Made by a program: the position numbers and the translations under genes. The notes under the pieces were generated by a model. It did not search any database, was not told where the DNA came from, and was given only the letters and a program-made list of their open reading frames with translations. From Brevibacterium spongiae (lineage in GTDB: Bacteria > Actinomycetota > Actinomycetes > Actinomycetales > Brevibacteriaceae): 64,000 bases of DNA. Each line of letters starts with the position of its first letter. Position 1 is the first letter of the stretch. Location: the NCBI RefSeq assembly GCF_026168515.1, contig NZ_CP093443.1, positions 3,534,001 to 3,598,000 of the forward strand, in the 5' to 3' direction. This document shows, piece after piece, positions 26,580-35,353 of the stretch.

Positions 26580-27503
26580 ATGAAGCATCCTCTGAACTAT
26601 GCACGCTACCCGGCAGTGCTCTCGGTCTCGGAAGCACGAGCACGGGGAGCATCCGACTACGACATCCGGTCCGGGCGCGGCTTTCCCCTGGCCTCCTGGG
26701 GGCTCCGCTTTGACTCCTCCGCGTCCGAAGAGTTTCCAGTGCCGACGTGGGCAGATGATGCGTGGGTCGATGAGGCGAAGCTGCTGACGGCCATGGCCTT
26801 CAAACATCCGGGAATCGTCGCCTGCAGAGAAACTGCGGCGCGATTGTTCGGGTGGCCGCTGCCGCACTCTCTTGGAACGGACATTCTGCATCTGGGAACT
26901 TCGGATACCAATAAGCGCATACGCAGAAGTGGCATAGTCCTGCACCGAATGAGAATGCTGCGACCAATCGAGTGGTTGAAATTGCCGGTTTTGAGCCCAC
27001 TCCAGGTCTTCAGCCAACTGGCGTCTGTCTGTTCGGTGGAGTCATTGGTGAAGATCGGAGACGCGGCGATCGGCGACTGGAAGAGTCCACCCCAATTCGC
27101 GTTGGAAACGCTGGCCAAGCACATCTCCGAAACGAAACACCTCAGAGACAGGTCGAAACTCGAGACTGCCGTTGGACTCATCCGAGAAGACGTCGACTCG
27201 CCGATGGAGACCGACCTCCGCCTATGGGCGCTCTCCCGGAAACTTCCCGAACCTGCAGTCCACCCTGCTGTCTACTGCCCGACGATCGACCGCACGCTGC
27301 ATCCTGACCTCGGCTACCCGAAGGAAAGGCTCGCTTTGGAGTATGAGGGAGACCAACACCGGATCTCCGAAGACCAATGGGCAGCCGACATCGACCGAGT
27401 CAACGCACTGAGAGCCGCTGGTTGGACAGTTATCCGAGTGACGAAATCGACCAACCGCCACCAACTCGAGCGTGACATCCGCAAGCATCTCGACTTGCAG
27501 TGA
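26580..27503 (+). CDS. DUF559-type endonuclease-like protein with AbiEi-like N-terminus
   Basis: A 307-residue protein. Residues 10-45 (VLSVSEARARGASDYDIRSG) resemble the winged-helix start of AbiEi-type antitoxin-like proteins. Residues about 205-305 resemble the DUF559/Vsr-like restriction-endonuclease fold: SPMETDLR (E210), HPDLGYP (D243), LEYEGDQH (E254-H260), then a typical WTVIRVTKS strand. These are candidate catalytic acids. Such proteins are frequent in Micrococcales; their job is unknown, with defence or DNA repair proposed from fold. The gene is bracketed by palindromic repeats B and C; C begins 6 bp after the stop. The start is uncertain, as no good ribosome site precedes the ATG. 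Confidence 0.75.
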   Translation: MKHPLNYARYPAVLSVSEARARGASDYDIRSGRGFPLASWGLRFDSSASEEFPVPTWADDAWVDEAKLLTAMAFKHPGIVACRETAARLFGWPLPHSLGTDILHLGTSDTNKRIRRSGIVLHRMRMLRPIEWLKLPVLSPLQVFSQLASVCSVESLVKIGDAAIGDWKSPPQFALETLAKHISETKHLRDRSKLETAVGLIREDVDSPMETDLRLWALSRKLPEPAVHPAVYCPTIDRTLHPDLGYPKERLALEYEGDQHRISEDQWAADIDRVNALRAAGWTVIRVTKSTNRHQLERDIRKHLDLQ

Positions 27504-27508
27504 AATCG

Positions 27509-27591
27509 TAGGTCGCTATCGGACATTTCTGGCGCCGAGAAATATCCGGTAGCGACCTATGTTTCGGGCGGAATATCCGAAAGTGACCAAT
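27509..27591 (+). repeat. Composite palindromic repeat, copy C
   Basis: The core runs 27509-27559: the arm TAGGTCGCTATCGGACATTT, the centre GGCGCC, and the complementary arm ending TAGCGACCTA (10 outer bp perfect). It is followed by the half-site GAATATCCGAAAGTGACCA at 27571-27589. Order and orientation match copies A and B, but the centre differs from their TGAGCTCA. It starts 6 bp after the DUF559-type stop. Confidence 0.85.
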
Positions 27592-27710
27592 ACTCGCGCG
27601 ACTGCGCCGGGCAGCTGCAGGAGCCGGGCGAGAAAGTAGCCGGCCGCCAGCCGCGGGTCACCGCATGCGGCGGGCAGGCAGCGGGTGGCCGCGTTGCCCG
27701 CAGGCGAGCT

Positions 27711-28223
27711 TCAGACTCCGAATTCGGGGGCGAAGACCAATGCCCCGGCAGGCGCCTCGCCGGCCAGTGGCATCGCCATGAGCGCCTCATCAGGCACGTC
27801 GATGTGCAGAGTGATGCCATACCCGGAAGCTGGGGTGAACCCGAAGCGCGGATAGTACTCGGGATGCCCGAGGACAACGGCGAAGGCCTCGCCGCATCGG
27901 GTCGCCTCGGCCAGCAGCGCCTCGATGACTGCGGTGCCGGCACCGGTGCGCTGATGCTTCGGCAGAACCGAGCACGGGGCAAGGCAGACTCCTGGAGCTT
28001 CGCCGGCGAAGCAGCGAGAGAGCATGGCGTGAGCGATGACCTCACCGTCGAGCACACCGACGAACGAGAGCCCCTCGATCCCGCTGTCGGACTCGCGGAG
28101 GGCGTCGACGGTCCCCGCCTCATCCGGCCGATCGAAGGCGGCGGTCGTCAGCGCGCGAATCGCATTGATATCGCCGGAGTTCTCGGGGCGGATCGTGAGC
28201 GCGGGTGCGGGAGGAATCGTCAC
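27711..28223 (-). CDS. GNAT family N-acetyltransferase
   Basis: About 170 residues from a GTG start. The GNAT fold is recognisable: an N-terminal strand-helix TIRPENSGDINAIRALTTAAF, then SFVGVLDGEVIAHAMLSR, the acetyl-CoA loop LPKHQRTGAGTAVIEALLAEA (Q/RxxGxG/A form), and VVLGHPEYYPRFGFTPAS. HPEYYPRFGF is characteristic of the YhbS-like branch. The substrate is unknown. A longer frame upstream would add 77 residues rich in Cys and is rejected because it would run into the argG promoter. It diverges from argG. Confidence 0.85.
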   Translation of the reverse strand: MTIPPAPALTIRPENSGDINAIRALTTAAFDRPDEAGTVDALRESDSGIEGLSFVGVLDGEVIAHAMLSRCFAGEAPGVCLAPCSVLPKHQRTGAGTAVIEALLAEATRCGEAFAVVLGHPEYYPRFGFTPASGYGITLHIDVPDEALMAMPLAGEAPAGALVFAPEFGV

Positions 28224-28306
28224 GGTCTCACGATAGCAACCGGCAGGACCGCCTCGGCGAGGGATCGGCTGTCTGCACCCACCACATTCACATAAAAATA
28301 CGGACC

Positions 28307-28324
28307 CATGAATAACAATTCGAC
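28307..28324 (+). promoter_or_regulatory. ARG box upstream of argG
   Basis: TGAATAACAATTCG at 28309-28322 matches the ArgR consensus TGAATwwwwATTCA at all but the last base. It lies 34 bp upstream of the argG start. A much weaker partner, 21 bp further upstream (28286-28303), has the same AT-rich centre. Arginine repression by ArgR is the expected control; argR itself is not in the window. Confidence 0.65.
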
Positions 28325-28340
28325 AGAACGGAGGGAGTGA

Positions 28341-29777
<1,437 letters not shown>

Positions 29778-29920
29778 GGTCCGGACCGAGCGGACCCGGT
29801 ATCACGGGTATCACGGCAAGTGGGCTGAGGCCCGACAGAGCTGAGGCCCGAGCTCGGTGGTGAAAGACTTCCGGAGACACTGCGCTGCATGAGACTCGCG
29901 GACTCCGGTTGAGAACAGAG

Positions 29921-29980
29921 AACGGCCGGCAGGTGCGCTTCCCGATCTGATCAGATCGCGGGGCTCACCTGCCGGCCGTT
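29921..29980. terminator. Large nested terminator hairpin after argG
   Basis: AACGGCCGGCAGGTG (29921-29935) pairs perfectly with 29966-29980. Inside it is a second perfect palindrome, CGATCTGATCAGATCG (29943-29958). A TTTCCCTATT tail follows. It ends the argG transcript about 145 bp after the stop. Confidence 0.75.
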
Positions 29981-30123
29981 TCCCTATTCACCGGCAGCAT
30001 GGGCGACGCAGTTTGCACGGGCGTCAGGCCGACGCACCTTTCGATGCATTCGTCCGGACAGCAGACCGCGCCCACCGTCGCACAAGCAGCGCATCCCCAC
30101 CCTCGCGTGGAATGATGATCGCC

Positions 30124-30873
30124 ATGACGTCCGATTCCTCGCACACCGCAGCCGCCCTCGCCGAGGTGGTCGATCGTCAGCTGCGCGACCGCGGCAACGC
30201 TGAGCGCGCCGAGAAGGAGAAGGCCTACCTCAAGAGCGAACTCGCTCATTACGGGGTGAGCGTGCCAGACACCCGGGCTGTCGTCCGGGCAGCCATCCGC
30301 GGCCAGGGCCTGGGGCATGACGAGGTCATTGAACTGGCTCAGCAATTGTGGGCGGCACCGGCAGGCGGGGCAGAGCCCATCCACGAACGCCGCACCGCGG
30401 CCACAATGGTGCTCATCCAATCGAAGGACCACCTCGGTGCCGGTGATGCCGATGTCATCGAAAGCCTTCTGCGTGAGGCGAAGACCTGGGCCCTCGTCGA
30501 CCCTCTGGCCGGAGATCTCGTCGGACCATTGAGCGAACAGGATTCGGGCTTCGACCCGGTGCTCGAACGCTGGGCCGAGGACGCTGACTTCTGGATCCGC
30601 CGCTCGGCACTGCTGGCACATCTCGTGCCCCTGCGGCAGGGCCGTGGTGACTTCGAGCGGTTCTCCCGCTTCGCCGATGAGATGCTCGAGGAGAAGGAGT
30701 TCCTCATCCGCAAAGCCATCGGCTGGGTGCTGCGCGACACCTCCCGCAAACGCCCCGAACTCGTCTTCGACTGGATCCTTCCGCGCGCCCACCGGGCGTC
30801 GGGAGTCACGATCCGCGAGGCAGTCAAACGGCTCTCCCCCGAACAGCGGGAGGCCGTGCTCGCCGCCAGATGA
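30124..30873 (+). CDS. DNA alkylation repair protein, AlkD-like HEAT repeats
   Basis: About 249 residues of helical repeats. Y-G-V-S-V-P-D-T-R near residue 47, the TWALVDPLAGDLVG segment, FWIRRSALLAHL and KEFLIRKAIGWVLRDTSRKRP correspond to conserved repeats of the AlkD-like family. AlkD removes bulky or charged alkyl-purines (3-methyladenine, 7-methylguanine) from DNA without base flipping. Several ATG codons cluster near the start (30112, 30115, 30124); I chose the third because it starts a typical hydrophilic N-terminus. The gene stands alone between argG and the inositol cluster. Confidence 0.85.
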   Translation: MTSDSSHTAAALAEVVDRQLRDRGNAERAEKEKAYLKSELAHYGVSVPDTRAVVRAAIRGQGLGHDEVIELAQQLWAAPAGGAEPIHERRTAATMVLIQSKDHLGAGDADVIESLLREAKTWALVDPLAGDLVGPLSEQDSGFDPVLERWAEDADFWIRRSALLAHLVPLRQGRGDFERFSRFADEMLEEKEFLIRKAIGWVLRDTSRKRPELVFDWILPRAHRASGVTIREAVKRLSPEQREAVLAAR

Positions 30874-30926
30874 TGCCGCTCCGGCAGCCGATTTTCATGT
30901 CATTACAAATTCACTCTTGAAATCTC

Positions 30927-30955
30927 TTTTGACATGACAAATATGAGTGTAATGT
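30927..30955 (+). promoter_or_regulatory. Promoter and operator of the first inositol-cluster transcript
   Basis: TTGACA (30929-30934) and TAATGT (30950-30955) form a -35/-10 pair with a short 15-bp spacer. The -35 is embedded in TTTTGACATGACAAAT, which resembles the TTGTCATGACAA operator before iolC with one mismatch in a half-site. The first gene starts at 31059. Confidence 0.55.
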
Positions 30956-31058
30956 GGTGAGCGCTTCACAGCGCACCAACCGTTAACGATCCCTGCCTCG
31001 GGTGCTTCACAAACCGACGCCCCAAGCAGAACACTCATGCATTCAAAGGAGAATCACC

Positions 31059-32243
31059 ATGCCGCAGCGCCTCGGAATCGCCGTCATCGGAGCCGGAATG
31101 GCCGGTCGAGCCCACGCCTCGGCCTGGCGCGCCGCCCCCACCGTCGGCTCCGGCGAACTGCCGGATCTCGAACTCGTCTCCATCTGCGACCTCGCCGGCG
31201 ACCTCGCCGCCGCAACCGCCGCCCGGTACGGCTTCTCCCGCCACGACACGGATTGGCAGGACATCGTCGACGCCCCTGACATCGACATCGTCAGCGTCGT
31301 CGTCGCCAATTCACTGCACAAGGAAATCGTCGAGGCCCTGCTCGCGGCCGGCAAGCACGTCCTGTGCGAGAAGCCGCTGACCGACACCGTCGACGACGCC
31401 CGCGCCATGGTCGCCGCCGCCGAGAAGTCCGACTCGATCGCCCGCCTCGGCTTCACCTACCGCCGCGCTCCCGGGCTGGCCGCCATTCGCGACTTCATCC
31501 AAGACGGCACCCTCGGAGAGGTTCACCACGTCAACGCCTGGTACTGGACCGACTACGCCTGCTCCCCCACCGCGCCGATGAGCTGGCGCTACAAGGGCGA
31601 GCTCGGCAGCGGAGCACTCGCCGATGTCGGCAGCCACCTCACCGACACCGTCGAATTCCTCGCCGGCCCCATCAGCTCCGTCTCCGGCGGCCGCTTCCAC
31701 ACCGCAATCACTGAACGCCCGCTGCCGCTGGGCCACGTCGTCGGTCACGACCACGTCGAAGTCAGCGACGAATTCGAGCCCGTCGGCAACGACGACTACG
31801 CCGGCTTCGGCGTCGAATTCCCCACGGGATCCGGCATCCTCCAGGTCTCCCGCATCGCTGCAGGCCATCCCAACAGCCTCGGCGTCGAAGTCTTCTGCGC
31901 CAATGGCTCGGCCAGCTTCGACTTCCGCTTCCCCGGCCAGATCGTGCTCAACCAGAGCATCGACGGCCACGCCGCCACCGGGCTGACGACGATCCAGCTC
32001 GGCCCTGAACACCCCTATATCGCCGACGGTCTCGCGATGGCCGCCCCCGGCGTCGGAGTCGGACAGAACGACGGCTTCACCTTCCAGGCCCGCGCTTTCC
32101 TCGACGAAGTCGCCGGCCGCCCCGAGGCCGAATCGCTGCCGCGCTGCGCCCAGTTCTCCGAGGGCCTCCACGCCCTCGAGGTCCGCGACGCCGTCATCGC
32201 TTCGGCCACTGACAACGGATCTGCGAAGGAGGTCGCAGCATGA
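31059..32243 (+). CDS. Gfo/Idh/MocA family oxidoreductase
   Basis: A 394-residue NAD(P)-dependent dehydrogenase. The Rossmann motif GAGMAGRAHASAW is near the N-terminus, and CEKPLTDT carries the conserved EKP lysine. The C-terminal dimerisation domain includes DVGSHLTDTVEFLAG, with the family's D-x3-H motif. It probably oxidises an inositol isomer or a sugar acid, since it opens the inositol cluster and is coupled (ATGA) to a TIM-barrel isomerase. It is distinct from the shorter IolG at 40350. AAAGGAG eight bases upstream fixes the start. Scyllo-inositol or inositol-derivative use is inference. Confidence 0.85.
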   Translation: MPQRLGIAVIGAGMAGRAHASAWRAAPTVGSGELPDLELVSICDLAGDLAAATAARYGFSRHDTDWQDIVDAPDIDIVSVVVANSLHKEIVEALLAAGKHVLCEKPLTDTVDDARAMVAAAEKSDSIARLGFTYRRAPGLAAIRDFIQDGTLGEVHHVNAWYWTDYACSPTAPMSWRYKGELGSGALADVGSHLTDTVEFLAGPISSVSGGRFHTAITERPLPLGHVVGHDHVEVSDEFEPVGNDDYAGFGVEFPTGSGILQVSRIAAGHPNSLGVEVFCANGSASFDFRFPGQIVLNQSIDGHAATGLTTIQLGPEHPYIADGLAMAAPGVGVGQNDGFTFQARAFLDEVAGRPEAESLPRCAQFSEGLHALEVRDAVIASATDNGSAKEVAA

Positions 32244-33229
32244 AGTACGGCGTCTACACGGCTATCCTCCACGACCGCCCGCTGCCCGAAGCACTCGCCG
32301 TGATCAAGGATCTCGGACTCGACGCGGCCGAGATCAACGTCGGCGGATTCCTCCCGCCCATCCACATGCCCACGATCGACGACATCCTCACCTCCGACGA
32401 TGCCCGAGACGACTACCTCGGGACCTTCGCCGAGGCGGGGGTCGAGTTGGCAGGCCTCAACGCCAATGGCAATCCCCTCCACCCCGACCCGGAGATCGGT
32501 CCCCCGACCTTGTCCGACATCGAGCGGGCCATCAAGGTCGCGAACCGGCTCGGGCAGACCCGCGTGGTGACGATGTCAGGCCTGCCCGGGGCCGACGCCG
32601 CCGCGACGAAGCCCTCCTGGATCGTCAACCCGTGGGAGTCGTCCCTCCTCGACACCCGCGACGCCCAGTGGGAGGTCGCGACCCCGGTCTGGCGCGAGCT
32701 CGACCGCCTCGCCGCCGACAACGGCGTGCAGATCGCCATCGAAATGCACCCGCACAACCTCGTCTTCAACCCGGCCACGCTCGAACGCCTCGTCGAAACC
32801 ATCGGCGCGACCAACGTCGGCGCGGAGATGGATCCCTCCCATCTCTTCTGGCAGGGCATCGATCCGGTCGCCGCGATCGACCACCTCGGCGAACTCGTCG
32901 TCCATGCCGCGGCCAAGGACGTGCGCATCAACGAGGCGGCATCGATCCACGGCGTCCTCGACGACCGCCACACCCGCTTCACCGGGGACCGGATCACGAA
33001 CATCCGCGGCGGGGCGGCCATCAGCGCCTGGCCCGCCGGCTCCTCCTGGGACTTCGTGGCGCTCGGCAAGGGCCACGATCAGGACTTCTGGAACCGATTC
33101 GTCGCCGCCTTGGCCAGGGTCGATCCCGATATGGCCGTGCACATCGAGCACGAGGACGAATCCCTCGGCCGGATCGAAGGACTGCAGACCGCCGCCGAGG
33201 TGCTGCTCACAGCCGCACGCGGCGTGTGA
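32240..33229 (+). CDS. Sugar phosphate isomerase/epimerase-like TIM-barrel protein
   Basis: A 329-residue xylose-isomerase-like (AP endonuclease 2 fold) protein. Metal-ligand candidates are E in QIAIEMHPHN, D in GAEMDPSHLFWQG, H in VVHAAAKD and E near VHIEHEDESLG. The order E-D-H-E is the usual one for IolE/IolI/dehydratase relatives. The gene overlaps the preceding oxidoreductase by 4 bp, so the pair acts together, probably dehydrogenation then isomerisation or dehydration of a polyol. The exact reaction is not readable. It is not the closest IolE or IolH in the cluster. Confidence 0.82.
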   Translation: MKYGVYTAILHDRPLPEALAVIKDLGLDAAEINVGGFLPPIHMPTIDDILTSDDARDDYLGTFAEAGVELAGLNANGNPLHPDPEIGPPTLSDIERAIKVANRLGQTRVVTMSGLPGADAAATKPSWIVNPWESSLLDTRDAQWEVATPVWRELDRLAADNGVQIAIEMHPHNLVFNPATLERLVETIGATNVGAEMDPSHLFWQGIDPVAAIDHLGELVVHAAAKDVRINEAASIHGVLDDRHTRFTGDRITNIRGGAAISAWPAGSSWDFVALGKGHDQDFWNRFVAALARVDPDMAVHIEHEDESLGRIEGLQTAAEVLLTAARGV

Positions 33230-33331
33230 GTCCGTACGTTGCCCGGGGACGCTGACCTGCGCGGGTCACCGTCCCCGGGCGGCGCATCCCCGAGTAAGCT
33301 CGAGACAGATCCCCCGACGAGGCAGGAGCCC

Positions 33332-34099
33332 ATGGCACGCGAACCCGAGACCGAACTCCCTGCGGAGTTCTTCGGTCCTCTTGACCGCTCCCCCGGAGCC
33401 GTGCCTCTCTACGTTCAGATCGCGCGCAAGCTCGAGGCCGCGATCGCGACCGGGACTCTCGTGGCCGGAACTCGGCTTGAGAACGAGGTCGCGATGGCCA
33501 AACGCATCGGCCTGTCGCGGCCCACCGTGCGCCAAGCCATCCAGGACCTCGTCGATAAGGGCCTGCTTGTGCGTCGGCGCGGTATCGGCACTCAGGTCAT
33601 CCAGCGACCGGTGGCCCGGCCCGTCGACCTCACGAGCCTCTACGAAGACCTCGAGAAGTCCGGCAATCCGCCTTCGACCGTCGTTCTGTCCCACCGTGTC
33701 GAAGCCGCCGATGCCGAGACGGCCGAGCGACTCGGCGTGCCGGTAGGCACCCCCAGCCTCCACCTGAGACGCCTGCGACTGGTCGGTTCGACCCCGCTGG
33801 CGCTTCTGCACAATGTGCTGCCGGCTCCCTTCACCGACATCACCGCCGACGAGCTCGTGAGCACTGGACTCTACGCGACCCTGCGCTCACGCGGAGTCGT
33901 CTTCTCGATCGCGCAGCAGCGCATCGGCGCGAAGGCCGCAGAGGACTCCGAAGCCGAGCTGCTCAACATCGATCCCGGGTCCCCGCTGCTGACGATGAAT
34001 CGCACGGCACTCGACCATTCCGGCGACATCGTCGAATGGGGCGATCACTGCTACCGCCCCGATCTCTACTCCTTCGAGACCACACTCATCTCACGCTGA
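33332..34099 (+). CDS. GntR family (HutC/UTRA) repressor of the inositol cluster
   Basis: A 255-residue regulator. The N-terminal winged helix covers residues about 18-85 (LYVQIARKLEAAIATGTLVA, LSRPTVRQAIQDLVDKGLLV). The C-terminal UTRA effector domain covers about 100-250 (LVGSTPLALLHNVLPAPF, SPLLTMNRTALDHSGDIVEWG). This is the HutC subfamily, which responds to small sugars or acids. It sits between two inositol gene blocks, and the promoters of both carry TGTCATGACA-like boxes, so local repression relieved by an inositol catabolite is the best hypothesis. The start ATG follows GGCAGGAG. Confidence 0.88.
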   Translation: MAREPETELPAEFFGPLDRSPGAVPLYVQIARKLEAAIATGTLVAGTRLENEVAMAKRIGLSRPTVRQAIQDLVDKGLLVRRRGIGTQVIQRPVARPVDLTSLYEDLEKSGNPPSTVVLSHRVEAADAETAERLGVPVGTPSLHLRRLRLVGSTPLALLHNVLPAPFTDITADELVSTGLYATLRSRGVVFSIAQQRIGAKAAEDSEAELLNIDPGSPLLTMNRTALDHSGDIVEWGDHCYRPDLYSFETTLISR

Positions 34100-34264
34100 G
34101 CGCGTCTCTTCACGTCCCGATCGCGGATGCCCGCGCCCGTTCGCGCTCCTCGCGGGTGCCGATCCGCACTGCGATCGACGACGCCACCGCGACCCTTGTC
34201 ATCGACATCGTCACCTCCCGAGATTTTTCGGAACAGGGGGTGACGGAGCACTCGAACGGTGCTA

Positions 34265-34294
34265 TTGTCATGACAAATACTTTGTCCTAACAAA
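34265..34294 (+). promoter_or_regulatory. iolC promoter with two operator boxes over -35 and -10
   Basis: TTGTCATGACAA (34265-34276) is a perfect 12-bp palindrome whose first six bases are also a -35. TTTGTCCTAACAAA (34281-34294) is a second, imperfect box covering the -10 TAACAA (34288-34293), with a 17-bp spacer. This is the expected geometry for tight repression, probably by the GntR protein encoded upstream. Confidence 0.65.
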
Positions 34295-34336
34295 TATTCG
34301 TCACGGCATCGCCGCCGTAGAGAAGGATGGCTCACA

Positions 34337-35353
34337 ATGACCTCCTCGCCGACTCCGGCTCCTCGCACCGAACCGTTCGACCTCATCACCATCGGGCGCA
34401 TCGGCGTCGACATCTACCCGCTCCAGGACTCGGTCGGTCTCGAGGAGGTTGAGACCTTCGGGAAGTACCTCGGCGGTTCGGCAACGAACGTCGCGGTCGC
34501 CGCCGCCAAGCACGGGGTCGACTCGGCCGTCATCACCGCCACCGGGGACGATCCCTTCGGTCGGTACCTGCACAATGAGGTCGCCCGCCTCGGCGTCGAC
34601 AACCGCTGGGTGGCCACGAACCAGAATTTCAACACCTCCGTGACCTTCTGCGAGATCTTCCCGCCCGATGATTTCCCGCTCTACTTCTACCGTGACCCGA
34701 AGGCCCCGGACCTCGACCTCACCGAGGCTGACCTCGACCGGGAGCAGATCGCCTCGGCGAAGATCTTCTGGGCCACCGTCACCGGGCTGAGCGTCGAACC
34801 CAGCCGCGGCACCCATCACGCCGCCTTCGCCGCGCGCGGACGTGCCGAGCACACCATCCTCGACCTCGACTACCGCCCGATGTTCTGGGAATCCCCGGAG
34901 ATCGCCCACACCGAGGTGGCCCGTGCACTCGAGCACGTCACCGTGGCCGTGGGCAATAAGGAGGAGTGCGAGATCGCCGTCGGTGAGACCGAACCCGAGC
35001 GCGCCGCCGATGCTCTGCTCGACCGCGGAGTCGAACTCGCCATCGTCAAGCAGGGACCCAAGGGCGTGCTCGCGAAGACCGCCGACGAACGCGTCGAGAT
35101 CCCGCCCTATCCGGTCGACGTCGTCAACGGCCTCGGCGCCGGAGACGGATTCGGTGGAGCCCTGTGCCGCGGACTGCTCGCCGGCTGGGACCTCGAGTAC
35201 CTCCTCAAGTTCGCGAACGTCGCCGGCGCCATCGTCGCCACTCGACGCGAATGCTCGACCGCGATGCCGACCACCGAGGAGATCACCTCCGTCATCGGTC
35301 ACGCTCCCGTCTCCCCCGCTGTCGCGGCCGGCACGAACGGAGTCCGCCAGTGA
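34337..35353 (+). CDS. iolC: 5-dehydro-2-deoxygluconokinase
   Basis: A 338-residue PfkB family kinase that phosphorylates 5-dehydro-2-deoxygluconate in myo-inositol breakdown. FDLITIGRIGVDIYPLQ and YLGGSATNVAVAAAKHG form the N-terminal substrate site. NGLGAGDGFGGALCRGLL is the PfkB signature 2, with the catalytic Asp of GAGD. The KYLGGSATN segment and the FYRDPKAPDL segment are typical of IolC. It is the first gene of the core iol operon, downstream of the double-operator promoter, and its stop overlaps the next start (GTGA). Confidence 0.94.
   Translation: MTSSPTPAPRTEPFDLITIGRIGVDIYPLQDSVGLEEVETFGKYLGGSATNVAVAAAKHGVDSAVITATGDDPFGRYLHNEVARLGVDNRWVATNQNFNTSVTFCEIFPPDDFPLYFYRDPKAPDLDLTEADLDREQIASAKIFWATVTGLSVEPSRGTHHAAFAARGRAEHTILDLDYRPMFWESPEIAHTEVARALEHVTVAVGNKEECEIAVGETEPERAADALLDRGVELAIVKQGPKGVLAKTADERVEIPPYPVDVVNGLGAGDGFGGALCRGLLAGWDLEYLLKFANVAGAIVATRRECSTAMPTTEEITSVIGHAPVSPAVAAGTNGVRQ

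Noticed and set aside
34100-34264. Possible small gene between the GntR gene and the iolC promoter
   Set aside because: The codons look partly gene-like, but no start with a ribosome site and no recognisable protein; it is more likely leader DNA.
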